Shown here: positions 22,970 through 34,116 of the stretch, in pieces | How positions within the stretch are numbered: position 1 is the stretch's first letter | How the letters are laid out: the number at the start of each line of letters is the position of its first letter | Origin: Puccinia triticina | Taxonomy: Eukaryota; Basidiomycota; Pucciniomycetes; Pucciniales; Pucciniaceae | Assembly (NCBI RefSeq): GCF_026914185.1 | Contig: NC_070569.1 | Span: 992,001 to 1,056,000 of the forward strand | Direction of reading: 5' to 3' | Length of the DNA stretch: 64,000 bases | The notes under the pieces: model-generated | What the model was told of the DNA's origin: nothing | Databases searched by the model: none | Seen by the model: only the letters and a program-made list of their open reading frames with translations | Position numbers and translations under genes: made by a program

Positions 22970-25900
22970 ATGGAGGTGGGGGAAGCCTCAACGCAGTCCA
23001 TCGACAACCCTAAGCAACCCAGGAAAAGCACTCGACCGGCTGTTCGCCTGCTACGAAATTACTACCCTGCTGTCAAACCACTTGTTGACTACCTGGAGCT
23101 TCCCGAGCGAAGAGGGGAAGATGCGATTTGGAAGGAAGTCCTCGTTGGACTTGGCAGCGACGCGAAACCGACCAAGGGCAATCAAGTTCAAGTGGACCCA
23201 AAACCTCCCTCTGAGCGCTCCGCAAGAACACTGTTGGAAAGACGGGAGGATGGTGTGACGATGTCCCAGGTTCGTCTAAATTTCGCGTCCCTTGCGGAAG
23301 GTTACAGCAAAATCTAACCCCGAAAAACCATATATTTTTTAGCTCGTGGAAGCCGCACAATCCATCCTGCTATGGCGCGCCAGCCAAACCAACCGCAAGT
23401 CAAACCCTTGCAAGTCGAATGTTCTCACCTTAGGTTGCCGCTTGGTAAGTCACCAAACAGTAATTGACCTTTAACTTGCTTATCTGACTTTCCTCTTACG
23501 TCTCCCCAGAGTAACGATGCATACCCTGAAATGGCGATTCCTATCAACAACGGGCCATACGCGAACAATCTGGTCTCCAAATATGTCGCCTGCGACATGA
23601 CTACTAACAAATTTATCACCCAATCGTATTTATTTGCTGACATACTGGAAAGGTTCGATAGAGGTTTCATTTCTTCATCCGCCACTGCACCGCCATCTGA
23701 CCAAAAGTTCTTGTGTGTTAATCAGGATTGGCCCGAAACGTATGATGAGCCTTTTGACGGAAACTTCAATGTACTATCCAACCGGTAACGGCTGCTACTT
23801 TCAAATCACCGGGAAATCTGTTTTTGAGCTCCCGATCCTAGAGGAAAGCCAACTATCACCGAAGGGAAGCGCGTTGGTCGATGTTGTACTTGTCAAGAAG
23901 GACTTGATGTACACTAGAGTACGTCGAAGTGCAGCAGGAAGAAACCAAATGGGTTTTCCATCAGACTGTGAGTAACAGCTTAGAAAGGTGTTTTGCACGC
24001 AAATGGCTGGATCATTTTTGCTCATGCCTAGATCTGTAACCGACCGCCATATTTTTGCATACATCACACTCAAAGTCGCATTATGCCAAATACACGACCC
24101 TGCAACCCCGCTATCGAACGAGTATTTTAAAGCGGTATATTTGTCAAAACATATTTTCCCCGCCCAGTATTCTCTTGCCTCATTCAACGGGGAGACTCAT
24201 TCTGAAGCCGTCCACAAAATGCGCAAGTTCAAAACTCCTCGACGCTTAAAACCCTTGGTCCAGCCGAACGGCTTTCTACACAAAGTCGTGGTAAAGTCTA
24301 AGGGCATGCAAGTTATTCACGTCCTCAACAGATGCTGTCCGAGTAAAGTGCGTTTTGCATTTCAAGTGCTCATACTCCCAAGCTGATTCTAAAAGATATT
24401 GTTCTCTTTGGACCAGTTTCTCAACTGCAATGTAAGTCCAGAGGAAAGATTGAGCCTAATAGAATTGGCAGAACCAATTCAGGAAAACTCTTTGGAATCC
24501 ACCAACTGTTCCACGGCCGCGGGTTCAAGTCGTACACAGCCTTTATGTTTTGAAGGACCATCTGAGAGCAACAAGCCTCCTACTCCGAAATTTAGTCGGT
24601 TTGTTTGCTCGCCTCATGAAGTGGAGACATTCCTCTGGGCCATGATCCATGCCTGTGGCCTCTCCCACTGGTGGGGTCGAGATTCCAAACACAACGAGCA
24701 AGTCGTTCGCAACAGTCTGAGTCCTCTTTCCCTCATGATTAATCTGATACAAGGAAGGTCCTGATCGCAGTACTCTTAACATTTACAGATATTCGTCAAA
24801 TTGTCAACCTGCGAATGTTCGAAAAGATCTCGTTACACCAACTGGCCCAGGACCTCAAATTCAAAGCGTGCGATGAATGGATCTCTCGAAATTCCCAGGA
24901 TCATCATTCTGAGGAAATGCTCCACGATTTTCTGTGGTGGTTCTATTTCTCATTCATTGGTGGATTAATCAAGGTAAGTGGCTACATTGGCAAAGTTTTC
25001 TGACTTCTGACTTATTTTCACTCGTTTCATTTCCAGAATACTTTCTTTGTCACCGAATCGGCGAGTTTTAGAAATCGAACCTTGTATTTTCGCCTGGATG
25101 ATTGGGAGCAAATCTGCCGCCCTCTACTCCAGTGTTTAAAAACGACTTTATTTACCAAGGTAGATGAAAAAATTTTAGTAAGTCACTCGACTACTCCAAT
25201 CTTGAGTGTCTTGAATGAGTTCTCACAATGTCCCACCTCTCTTTGCTCTAGAAAAACGGCAAGTCACAACTTGGACATTCGTTTCTTCGTCTGCTGCCGA
25301 AGAATAGCGGTGTTAGACCTATTGTAAATCTCAAGCGCAAAAGCTCCTCGCCAACAGGCCTGTCCAACAACTCGATTTTGCAGAATTTATTTTCAGTGTT
25401 ATCGTATGAGAAAGTATGCATCATGCTGTTGTTAGATGTATTTGTGCATATCACCGGGCTGACCTCTTTTCCGTTGGATGCAGAACGTGTCACCTGATAG
25501 AATGGAGTACTCAGTGCTTGGCTTGGATCACGTTTATACTCGCTTCAAAGAGTTTCGATCTCGTTTCGGAAGTTCTCTTCCAGATTTTCATTTTGTTAAG
25601 GTTGACATCCGAGCATGTTTCGACTCTATTCAACAAGAGAAAATACTGGAAGTCATCAATGGACTTTTTTCCGAGGCAAGGGCTGCAGCTTTTTATCTCA
25701 ATTCGTTTGGTCTGACGACAAACAAACAAATCACCAGTAGGATCAATATGTGATTCAAAAATATGTCAAAACGACGTCACTGGGAGCTGGACCCCAAAAG
25801 ACATTCAAGCATTTCAAGCGTCAAGCTTACCCAAGTGGTGAGCTTACTTTCCGTGCCATTTACCCTCGAGGCTACTGCGTGATGTTGATAGTGTTGCTAC

Positions 25901-27606
25901 AAAAACAGATGAAGTGCCCGACTTTGATAAGTTTGCGGTTGACCTCTCCAGAACACTGAAAAACGTACTATTCAGTGACCAAGTTCAATACGCCCATGTG
26001 GACAAGCAGGATCTGATGGATCTTTTGAAAGAGCACATTACACAAAACTTTGTCAAAGTTTGTCACCCATTCATGTCCTTGCAACTGAAGCTGTGCAATT
26101 GACGACCAATCCTCTTGGAAAGATCGGAGCGGGCAGATATCAACAGAAAAACGGTATTCCACAGGGTTCAATTATATCGCCCCTATTATGCAGGTCAGTA
26201 TTTTACATGAGCAGAAGATCATATACTCTTCCCCACCATGCTTGGTTTATAATTGATCTTGACCCAATTTTCGTGACCTCAGTTTATTTTACGCAGATAT
26301 GGATAGAGAAAGGCTGGGCTTCACAAAAACTGCCAATTCGGTTCGCAAACTCAATTTTATGAGTCGTGTTGATTCCTTTAGATACAGCCCTGACTTATTC
26401 AAAGTCTTCAATCTTCCGTAGATCTTGGTCCGACTGATAGATGATTTTATCTACATCACAACTTCACAAAGCGATGCAGAGCGATTCTTAAAAGTGATGG
26501 CTGAGGGAAGCAAGGAATACGGATGCTTTATTTCCATGGAAAAGACACTAATCAACTTCAAATATGGAGGAGTAAAACAAGTCGTTGACCATGGTAAGTT
26601 CGAGTTTATCTTTCCAACCCATCAAGGAGCAAATCTGAAACGTTTGGATCTTTAAATTGATGAAATCATCCAAGATTTTCCATGGTGTGGTCACCTGATC
26701 AATACCAAAACTCTGGAGTTCAAAGCTGAAATGGCCAGATTTAATGGGATTCGTAAGTTTCCCCCAAACAGTCAAATTCACCGTATGAATCCACAAACTG
26801 ATTCTTTTTTTTACAACGAAATATTGTTCCAGACCTCTCTGATACCTTGACTGTCGATAGAACCAAAACGCCCGGCCAGCTTTTCTGCCAAAAGATGTAT
26901 CAGTAAGTCAGCTATAGCCCTTGTGCCAGTGCTCCGAAATACTGAGGCGCCTGCTCCCGCTTGACAGATCAGTTCGGGTCCGAATCCATGTTATATATCT
27001 TGATTCAAAACTAAACTCCATGTCAACTGTATTGCTTAATGTTTATCAAGCCCTCAGACTAGTCGCTGCCAAGTATGTTGCACATGTGACTGCCTGGGGT
27101 GCTGACACGATCAAAGGCTGGAAGTTCTTTCACGGTTAGTCACAATTTGCTTGGGCTCATTTGTTCCAGATCAAGGTTTATTAATTCTTCACTCTAAAAC
27201 CTCTCTGGTCCACAGGGGTGATCGAAAATATTTTCATTTTTTTCTTTGCTTGTACTCAGAAACAAGTCAAACAAGAGTATGTTAAGAAGGCGGGTGGATG
27301 TTGCGACATTAAACTAAGAGACGTCATCTGGTAAATATAATTTATTTGCTAAAGGATGTGTATATCAACATCATTATGAAAACCTGTTCACTGAAAACCA
27401 AAAACCAAAAATAAACTAGGTTGGGCCGCCAAGCATTTAAAATCACTTTGGCTCGCAAGCCGCACAAGTTCGGTCTGATTCTCAAACAAATCAAAGCCGA
27501 TTTCAGGTCTCAGACTAAACTTCATATAACCAGACAAGAAATACTGAAGTTGCAGGCCGTAATTAAATTGAAGGAAAACTTGACGTTGGATAGGTTGAAA
27601 TACTGA
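22970..27606 (+). CDS. TERT: Telomerase reverse transcriptase (catalytic subunit)
   Basis: Twenty exons join in phase to 1073 residues: 22970-23269, 23343-23444, 23510-23652, 23726-23967, 24076-24347, 24417-24714, 24789-24973, 25037-25177, 25252-25413, 25484-25675, 25741-25837, 25909-26057, 26123-26193, 26283-26340, 26422-26593, 26675-26752, 26833-26902, 26947-27134, 27216-27330, 27420-27606. It copies the telomerase RNA template onto chromosome ends in the nucleus. TERT hallmarks appear in order: an N-terminal NVLTLG; the RNA-binding domain with ERIGPKRMMSLL, NGCYFQITG, KHIFPAQYSL and the T motif NTFFVTE; RT motif 1/2 (LPKNSGVRPIVNL); A (KVDIRACFDSI); B' (GIPQGSIISPLLC); C (RLIDDFIYI); E (FPWCGHLI); and the C-terminal extension (WLGRQAFKITLARK). 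All three catalytic Asp are present. Intron 10 is GC-AG. The exon 4/5 and 6/7 junctions are the least certain. An upstream in-frame ATG (22850) lies in repeat-like DNA. Confidence 0.95.
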
Positions 27607-28467
27607 TGTCTTTTCCCCCTTCCTTCCTGGCAATCTGCATCTGCTGTTGAAACTGGTCCATCTCTTTAAGAACTATGTAACAGGAACTTTCATTTTTATT
27701 ACTATCCATAGACCCACAAAGCTGACACCAATCACAAAATTACTCAATCGCCTCCTACAAAAATAATTTTTGTTTGTGGTGGAACCAGCCCTGTTGAATT
27801 GCCAAATGGATCAGTCACTCAAGGTTTTGGAAGAGCCAACAATGGGCCACTACATTTCACTATGGTACAGGGCCACGTTGTGCTAGCGTAGCAGCGCTAA
27901 CAGTAACCTGTAGTGTTAGCACACTGCAACTGCTGGTATGCTGTGTTGTGTTACGCTACAGTGCTTTGAGCGGCAAAAAAAGCTAAAAAGCGCTGTAACA
28001 GTACAGTGTAGTAGGCGCTTTTTTGTGCCCTGTGAGCATACTCAAAGTCAGTGAAATTGTGCTACGCTCCACCACACTAGCACTATGGTTAGCATAGCTG
28101 TTCTGCCGTTGGAAGAGCTCAAGTACACAAAGCGATTTTTGAGGTGTTTGCAAGTTGTTGATCATCTACTCTGGTCCAGTCTTTGGATTTGAGGGAAACA
28201 TTGAGGATGTTTTGTTTTCTTATGGTGACCAACTAGCTAAAAATCTCCCTTCCATTTATCACATTATGTAGTACTAGGGCCGGGGCTAAAGCTTATATGT
28301 TATTATTTTGCCGTACACTGTACAGGATGTGCCATCACAGAAGAAAGTTGGATTCAATCTTAAATGCCAGCAAGTCTTTGTTTTTACTCCCTCATACTCT
28401 TTTTCATGACAGAAACTAAATTGAAAGAAAAAAAGTTTGGATTGAGAGTTAAAGTTTGTTGATGGAT
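27607..28467. other. Intergenic; contains a structured AGC/GCT-rich patch
   Basis: Between 27865 and 28110 there are many short inverted motifs such as GCTAGCGTAGCAGCGCTAAC, GTGTTAGCAC, GCTACGCT and GGCGC. They begin CAGGGC at 27870 and include TGCCCTG at 28027. This could be a decayed small hAT-like element, but target duplications do not match and I leave it undecided. The rest shows nothing. The two flanking genes converge here. Confidence 0.4.
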
Positions 28468-29724
28468 TTAGGTTACATATTCATGATCAAAGAGATCTTC
28501 AGACTTGCCATATAACTTTTCTATATAACAAGTGAAGATTTCATTGAAGAATTGCTTGAAAGTGGAGCTTATTTTTCCATTTTTATTCAGGATATTCTGA
28601 GAGGCTAATGAAGCTCTTGAGGATTTAATCCACCTGGTTAAGATGGTCCAACAAAAGGGAGACTGATTGGAAGTCGTACCTAAAGCCACTTCGGCAAAAC
28701 CGCTGTTTGCAAGAAATCCATTTTTTGCCGCGTCATACTGTTCAAGAAGCTCTGATACGTGCTGGAAAAAGTGTTGCCCAGCTTCTTGTCTTTGCAACTT
28801 CAACGTAGTCACTCCTTTAGTCCTCACACCTCGAACTGGAATGACTGTGTTGATCAAATCTACATAGAACAAGTAGAGAGGTAGTACTTTCAGGATGCGT
28901 TCCAAGTCTTCCAGCAGGTATTCTGCACGTGATTGACAGTAGCTCCTCCTAATTCTTGCTCTAACCTGCTCCATGGAGTTTGCGAAATCCGGGATGACAA
29001 GATCAGAGTAGAGGGAGCGCAATTTTATCGTGTCACTGGCGCGTTCCTGATTGAATCACCTTAAAGCATCCCTCCTTCTTGTCAATTGCATTTTGGAGAA
29101 TGCTTGCCGTGGGGTTGATGATGACTTAGACTTGCTGATTCGATAAAAGACACCTGGTTTTCTTCCTCTCTGTACCGCTCGATCTAGGAAATTGTAGATT
29201 TGACCCTCCTCTATCTTGAGCACCCTGTATTCGTCTTCCCGTTCGTTACTAATATTGATGAATCTGTCTCCGTTGGGTTGTTCCAAACTTCGGATTGCTT
29301 CAAATATCACTTCTGTTTCGATTTGCGCTGGTCGCTCATAATTGACGAATGCGAAAGGAAGTTCAGTATCATCACCTGAGCTTTTCCTTTTTCTCACGGG
29401 GGTTTTGAGGTTGTATAGGCTGTTTTGCCGCTCTTGTTGAACAGGCGGTGGATACGTATTGATGCCGCAGAGGATGGGCTGAGATTCCGACGTTGCATCA
29501 GCGAACTTGACAACGTCGTGAAGATAACCCAAATCAGCATTATTGTGCAGGGGATCCGCTTCTTGCATTTTTCTAGCCCACGTAGGCCATGTGTGGGCAG
29601 AGTCTCGATCAAATGTACATTGTACATTCTCCAGAAATACGCAGGCTAGCCAAATGAGGACCCAGAAGTGATCTCTGCAGGAGGTAGTACGTTTATAAGA
29701 GTTATGGCTTGGTTGTAGAGCCAT
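28468..29724 (-). CDS. Predicted secreted protein, unknown family
   Basis: Two exons, 29724-29060 and 28960-28468. The 99-bp intron (GTGATT...GGTTAG) removes an in-frame TGA, and the joined frame gives 385 residues. The first 36 residues look like a signal peptide with a long basic n-region and the hydrophobic core FWVLIWLACVFL, cut perhaps after VQC. The mature protein is charged, with a Lys/Arg stretch KTPVRKRKSSG near residue 125 and predicted helices (SELLEQYDAA, STFKQFFNEIF) in the C-terminal half. Only a few Cys are present, so it is not a Cys-knot type. No known domain was recognised. It converges on TERT. A host-directed effector or cell-surface protein is plausible for a plant pathogen, but there is no direct evidence. 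Confidence 0.65.
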
Positions 29725-30110
29725 GCTATGAATCTAGATTGAGATAATGCTGGACAGTCAAGCCAATAAGAATTTCATCTTTTTGCACGGAATGATTTGA
29801 GGGAGTTATTTGTTTTACCAGATCATAAAGTCTTTTGGTCAATTCTTGAAACTGGAGAAAGACTCAATATGTGTTTAGAGATAAGAGAGGCTTATCTATT
29901 ATGCCAAGCGTAACAGTCCTAGAGCACCATGACCGGGAGGCGACAAACTCATATCAGTCCGGTATTTTCTTTACAGAATGATTCTTGCAAGGGGATGGAG
30001 CTATGCAGAAGTTTCAAGTGGTGTCAAGTATGCACGAAGCCTTGCGCTTCTAATGGTGCCAAGGACCAGATGTTTATCCAAGAGCTTGTGCAGAATATAT
30101 GGGGATGAGA
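29725..30110. other. No gene seen
   Basis: Upstream flank of the secreted-protein gene, presumably including its promoter, up to the truncated end of the family B element. Nothing else was recognised. Confidence 0.4.
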
Positions 30111-30214
30111 TCACCTCCCAGCCATTTGGCTGGTAGCTCTCGGAAGCCAGCGGTGTTCCAATTTGGGGCTGGGGCGGGTTGTCAAAATATTGCGTCCATC
30201 TAGCCAAACCTTGT

Positions 30215-30524
30215 CTCCACTGAGGACTTCCCGTCGCAATCTGGGAGCAATCTGAGAGCCTCCCAGAGTCTCAAAGCCTAAATTTCCCTGCGAAATTTGG
30301 CTCAGATCTGGGTCTGGAAGGGGTTCCCAGATTGACGGGAAGTCCTCCACTGGAGGACTTCCCATTGATCTGCAAAGTCAGATCTGAGCCACCAGATATC
30401 AAATTTTGCAGGGAAATCTGGGTTCCCGAAGATCCCCAAAGTGATCCAGAGTTCCAGATTCCAGATTTCCCTGCAAAATCTGAAATTCCAGATCTGTTCA
30501 AAAGTGACTGGAATTCCTCCACTG
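30215..30524. mobile_element. Two adjacent small TIR elements inside family B integrase
   Basis: The pol frame reading LEWNSG is interrupted and resumes with GDKVWLDG. The insert consists of one element at 30223-30346, with perfect ends AGGACTTCCCGTC / GACGGGAAGTCCT, and a second at about 30354-30518, with ends AGGACTTCCC / GGAATTCCT. The sequence CCACTG stands at the left border, between them and at the right border, and CTCCACTG is duplicated at the outer borders (30215-30222 and 30517-30524). The interior carries AGATTTCCCTGCAAAATCTG-type repeats found elsewhere in the window. There is no coding sequence. Confidence 0.7.
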
Positions 30525-30642
30525 TTCCATTCCAGTGTGTCCCGCACTCTTCTATTGAACTGGATTTTCATGGTCTCTTGCGCTGATTCTAGGCAGTGTT
30601 TGAGCTTGTCCAGCACCTCCGCAAGCTGGCGGAGTTGTTCCG

Positions 30643-33600
30643 CTACGGCTGGTACGCACTGCTCTGCTGCCAGGGTTCTGCTGTATGAAGGGTTGAATCC
30701 ATAGTTTGCCTTGAACGGCAACACCCCAGTTGATGTGTTGTTGTTGTTGTAGGCAAACTCCGCAGTTGCAAGGAGCGGGGCCAATCGTCCTGTTGGTAGC
30801 ACACAAAGTGGCGGAGGTATTTTTCCACTGCCTTGTTTGCAATCTCTGACTGCCCATTGGTCCGCCGGTGGTAGGCCGTTGAGGGGTGGAGGCGGATGCC
30901 AAGTTGGTTGTTTAACTCGTGGGTGATTTGGGAGATAAAAACACTTACTTGGTTGGAGACAATAGCCTTTGGAGTGCTGTGTAGTTTCCAAACATGCTCT
31001 GCCATCAGGTCCGCCAGTTGCTCCGCATTCATAGACTTTCTGCAGGGAATAAAGTGCACCATTTTTGTCAGGCGGTCAATAATGTTCAGTATGCTATCAC
31101 ATGAGCGGTATTCAGGGAGGTCTGTGATTAAATCATAGCTGATGTCTGTCCACGGCCCTGCTGGAATTGGGAGCGGCTCCAGTGTCCCAAAAGGCTGTTG
31201 TGTTGAGTCTTTAACCGGTTGGCAAGAGTTGCATACATCCACATATTGATTGACAAATTTCTTCTGCCTGTTCCACACAAAACTTTGTTGGACCAGGGCA
31301 AGGGTGCGGGATCAGCCGGGGTGGCCCGCCGCTTTGCTGTAATGTTGGTTTTTTAGTATTTTTGTCCGCAATGCCGGGTCTGCCAGTACCACTATCTGCC
31401 CATTGTCATACAAGATGCCATCTGCCTCTGCGTACCTGTTCCGGTTTCCTGTGGGGGTTTTCAAAGATTCTATCCATCTGGTCAGTTGGGCGTCAAGTGG
31501 GGTCAATTCCCTGATCCTTGCAATGATCTCTGCATCCAACATTGCCCGTTCATCCTCCGCGTCTATCCCTAGTACATAAACCTCAAACCAATGCTCCGCG
31601 TCCTCCAAGTCAACGGACTCGTCCTCAGACCAGGTTTCAAATTACAATATCTACGCAAATGTTGGCTCCGTGATGTTGCTTGGCTTCAGCAGCTGTCCAA
31701 AGGTCAGCTTTTCACCAGGGGCGGGAGCAAGGTCCGGTCTGCTGGAAAGTGCATCAGGTTTGGTGGCTTGGCGGCCCAGCCGGAATATTATTTTTAAATC
31801 AAAACAGCCCATGGTCTCCGCCCACCACGCCTGTCTCCGGGTGTCCTTTGTGGTAATAAAGCTTTCCAAGTTCCAGTGGTCCGTGTAGATAATGGTGGTC
31901 AGGCGGTGTGGGATTCCTTCCAGGTACTGCTTCCACTCTTTGAAAGCGGCAACAATGGCCAGCAGTTCCTTGTCAAAAATCTCATAATTCTTCTCCACCT
32001 GCACCAATGATTGGGATGAGTAGGCAAAGGGGTGGAGCTCTTTGTCTTTGTCACAAACTTGAGACAGGACTGCCCCAAGAGCAAAGTTGGATTAGTCACA
32101 TTCCAGGATAAATGGCCTGTACGGGTGTGCAATCTTGAGTATTGGAGCGGAGGTGAATGCGGTCTTCAGATATTCAAATGTGGTGTTGCATTTGTTGTCC
32201 CACACAAACGGAGTATTTTCCTTAGTCAGGTCATGTAGAGGTCTGGTCTTCCCCCAGAAGTGGTCAATGAACCGGCGGTAGAAGTTGGAGAATCCAACAA
32301 ACTGATGGAGCTCTGTAACATTCTGATGTGTGGGCCAATCTGTTACCGTCTTCACCTTTGCGGGGTCCATCCTAATCCAGTTACACACAATTAACAGTCC
32401 AAGATATTCCACCTCTGGTTTCAAAAATTCACATTTCTCCGGTTTCAGCCATAATTGATGTTTGCTCAGAGTTTCCAGGATTTTGTTAACTGCCTCCGCG
32501 TGGTCAGAGCCTTTCTGAGTGTACACCATGATTTCATTGAGGTATGTGGTGGTGTCCTTTCCAATCCTCCCCAGGAGAATGTCCTGTATGAAGTACTGGA
32601 AGTAGCCTGGCGCTCTGGTGGGTCCAAATGGCATGGTGAGCGGAGCAAATTGCCCCGCCCTACAGATGAAAGCCAGTTTATCTTCATCACCCTCCACCAC
32701 GCATAAGTTCCTGCAGGCATTGCAGAAGTCCATTTTTGTGAAGGTGTCGGCGTTCAGTAGGCTGTTGACCAGGTCCATTTTCAGTGGGAGGGGATAACAG
32801 TTCTTTACTGTCAGCACATTGAGTTTCCGGTAGTCAAAACAGGGGTGGAGGTTTCTGTCCTTCTTTCCGGTGAATCACACAGGGGCCGCCCACGGGGATG
32901 TGGTCCTCTGTATTGTTCCGCTGGTCAGTCCTTCCTCAATCAGTGCATCCAGTGCCTGGTTCTATGCTGGTGATAGCGGAATGATCCTGCTTACTTGCAG
33001 TGTGGCTCCGGGGACTAGGTCAACTTGGAAGTCATATTTTCTCCGCAGTGGTAGCTTCATGGCACTAGACTTTCAGAACATGTTGATGTACCAGTGATAA
33101 CACTGTGGTACTCACTCTTCGGTGGTCCGCACTATAACATTGGCCTTTCCTGCCGCTGCCAGTTGGGCAGAGGTTGACCACAATTTCTGGGCGGCACTGA
33201 TCTCTGCGGTATGATGTTCTAGGAGAGAAAGGGGCTTGCCATCTGCGTTAGAGAATGATTGCAGAAGAACTTTATTGGCCTCAAATTGCGGGGGCGGTAA
33301 AACACACACCCCCTTGTCACAAATCCTAGCTTTCCCCATCATGGGCCCTTGGCCCTCTGTTGAGGATGTTTGTGGAGTGGACAATACCGCCAAAGCGGTA
33401 CCAAAATCATTGGCGGGGTTGGCGGGGTTCCATTCAGGTTGCGGAGGGGCAGGATTCCAGTCGGGGTGCAGAGTGCTATCTACGGGGAAAACAAGCTTGC
33501 CAGCCGCTTCAGGGAGTATGAATGAGGGTAGTCTATCAAACTCACATTGCAGGGGCGGTAAAACACACACCCCCTTGTCACTAATCCTAGCTTTCCCCAT

Positions 33601-34116
33601 CATGGGCCCTTGGCCCTCTGTTGAGGATGTTTTTGGAGTGGACAAAACTGTGGAGGCAGTTGCAATGTCAGAGTGGTTGGAGCGGAGAGTGCGGGTGGTC
33701 CAGTCAATTTGGTGTCCATGTTTGCAGATCCATGGCATCCCAAGGATGCAGTTGTATGTGTCTTTCAGTCAGGTGATGATGAATTTTGATAGGTGTGGTT
33801 CTTCATTCAGGGTCAAGTCAATCTCATACGCCGCTTGGGATGTGGAGCCATCACATCTGGAGACAGTCCTCTTTGAGGCAGTGGTGTTGCGGAGTAATCC
33901 TGCCGCGGCGGCGTAGGATTTGCTCAGCACATTGTGGGTTGCTCCAGAATCAATCAGGAAGGAGGCAGGGGGAAAGGGGGTCTGGGGTGTAGCTCTGGGA
34001 GTTGTGATGGTGCAAGAGATGAAACATTGGGGAACAATTTCATTCTTGTTTAAAGTTTGACTAGCACTAATACTACAATACAACTCCGCTGCGCTCAGGA
34101 AAGGCACAACCTTCAT
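30643..34116 (-). pseudogene. Family B pol, multiple breaks, RT active site lost
   Basis: Pieces in order on the minus strand: protease FLIDSGATHNVLS (about 33960); a spacer with two repeated blocks (MMGKARI-DKGVCVLPP); RT (32817-32092); RNase H (about 32100-31650); and integrase (31608-30643) with a HPG zinc region and YDLITDLPEYRS-CDSIL. The RT box that should read YLDD reads YLNEIM at about 32550, so both catalytic Asp of that motif are changed. Several frameshifts and in-frame stops separate the pieces. The copy cannot be autonomous. Confidence 0.88.

Noticed and set aside
22970..27606. Reading the RT motifs as another retrotransposon
   Set aside because: The order and wording of motifs (RIGPKRMMSLL, NGCYFQITG, NTFFVTE, GIPQGSIISPLLC, FPWCGHLI) and the intron-rich structure are those of TERT. 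No gag, endonuclease or repeats flank it.
27870..28030. Intact hAT element at the CAGGGC/GCCCTG pair
   Set aside because: The 8-bp flanks (CTATGGTA and TGAGCATA) do not match and the inner ends are not inverted repeats of each other beyond a few bases.
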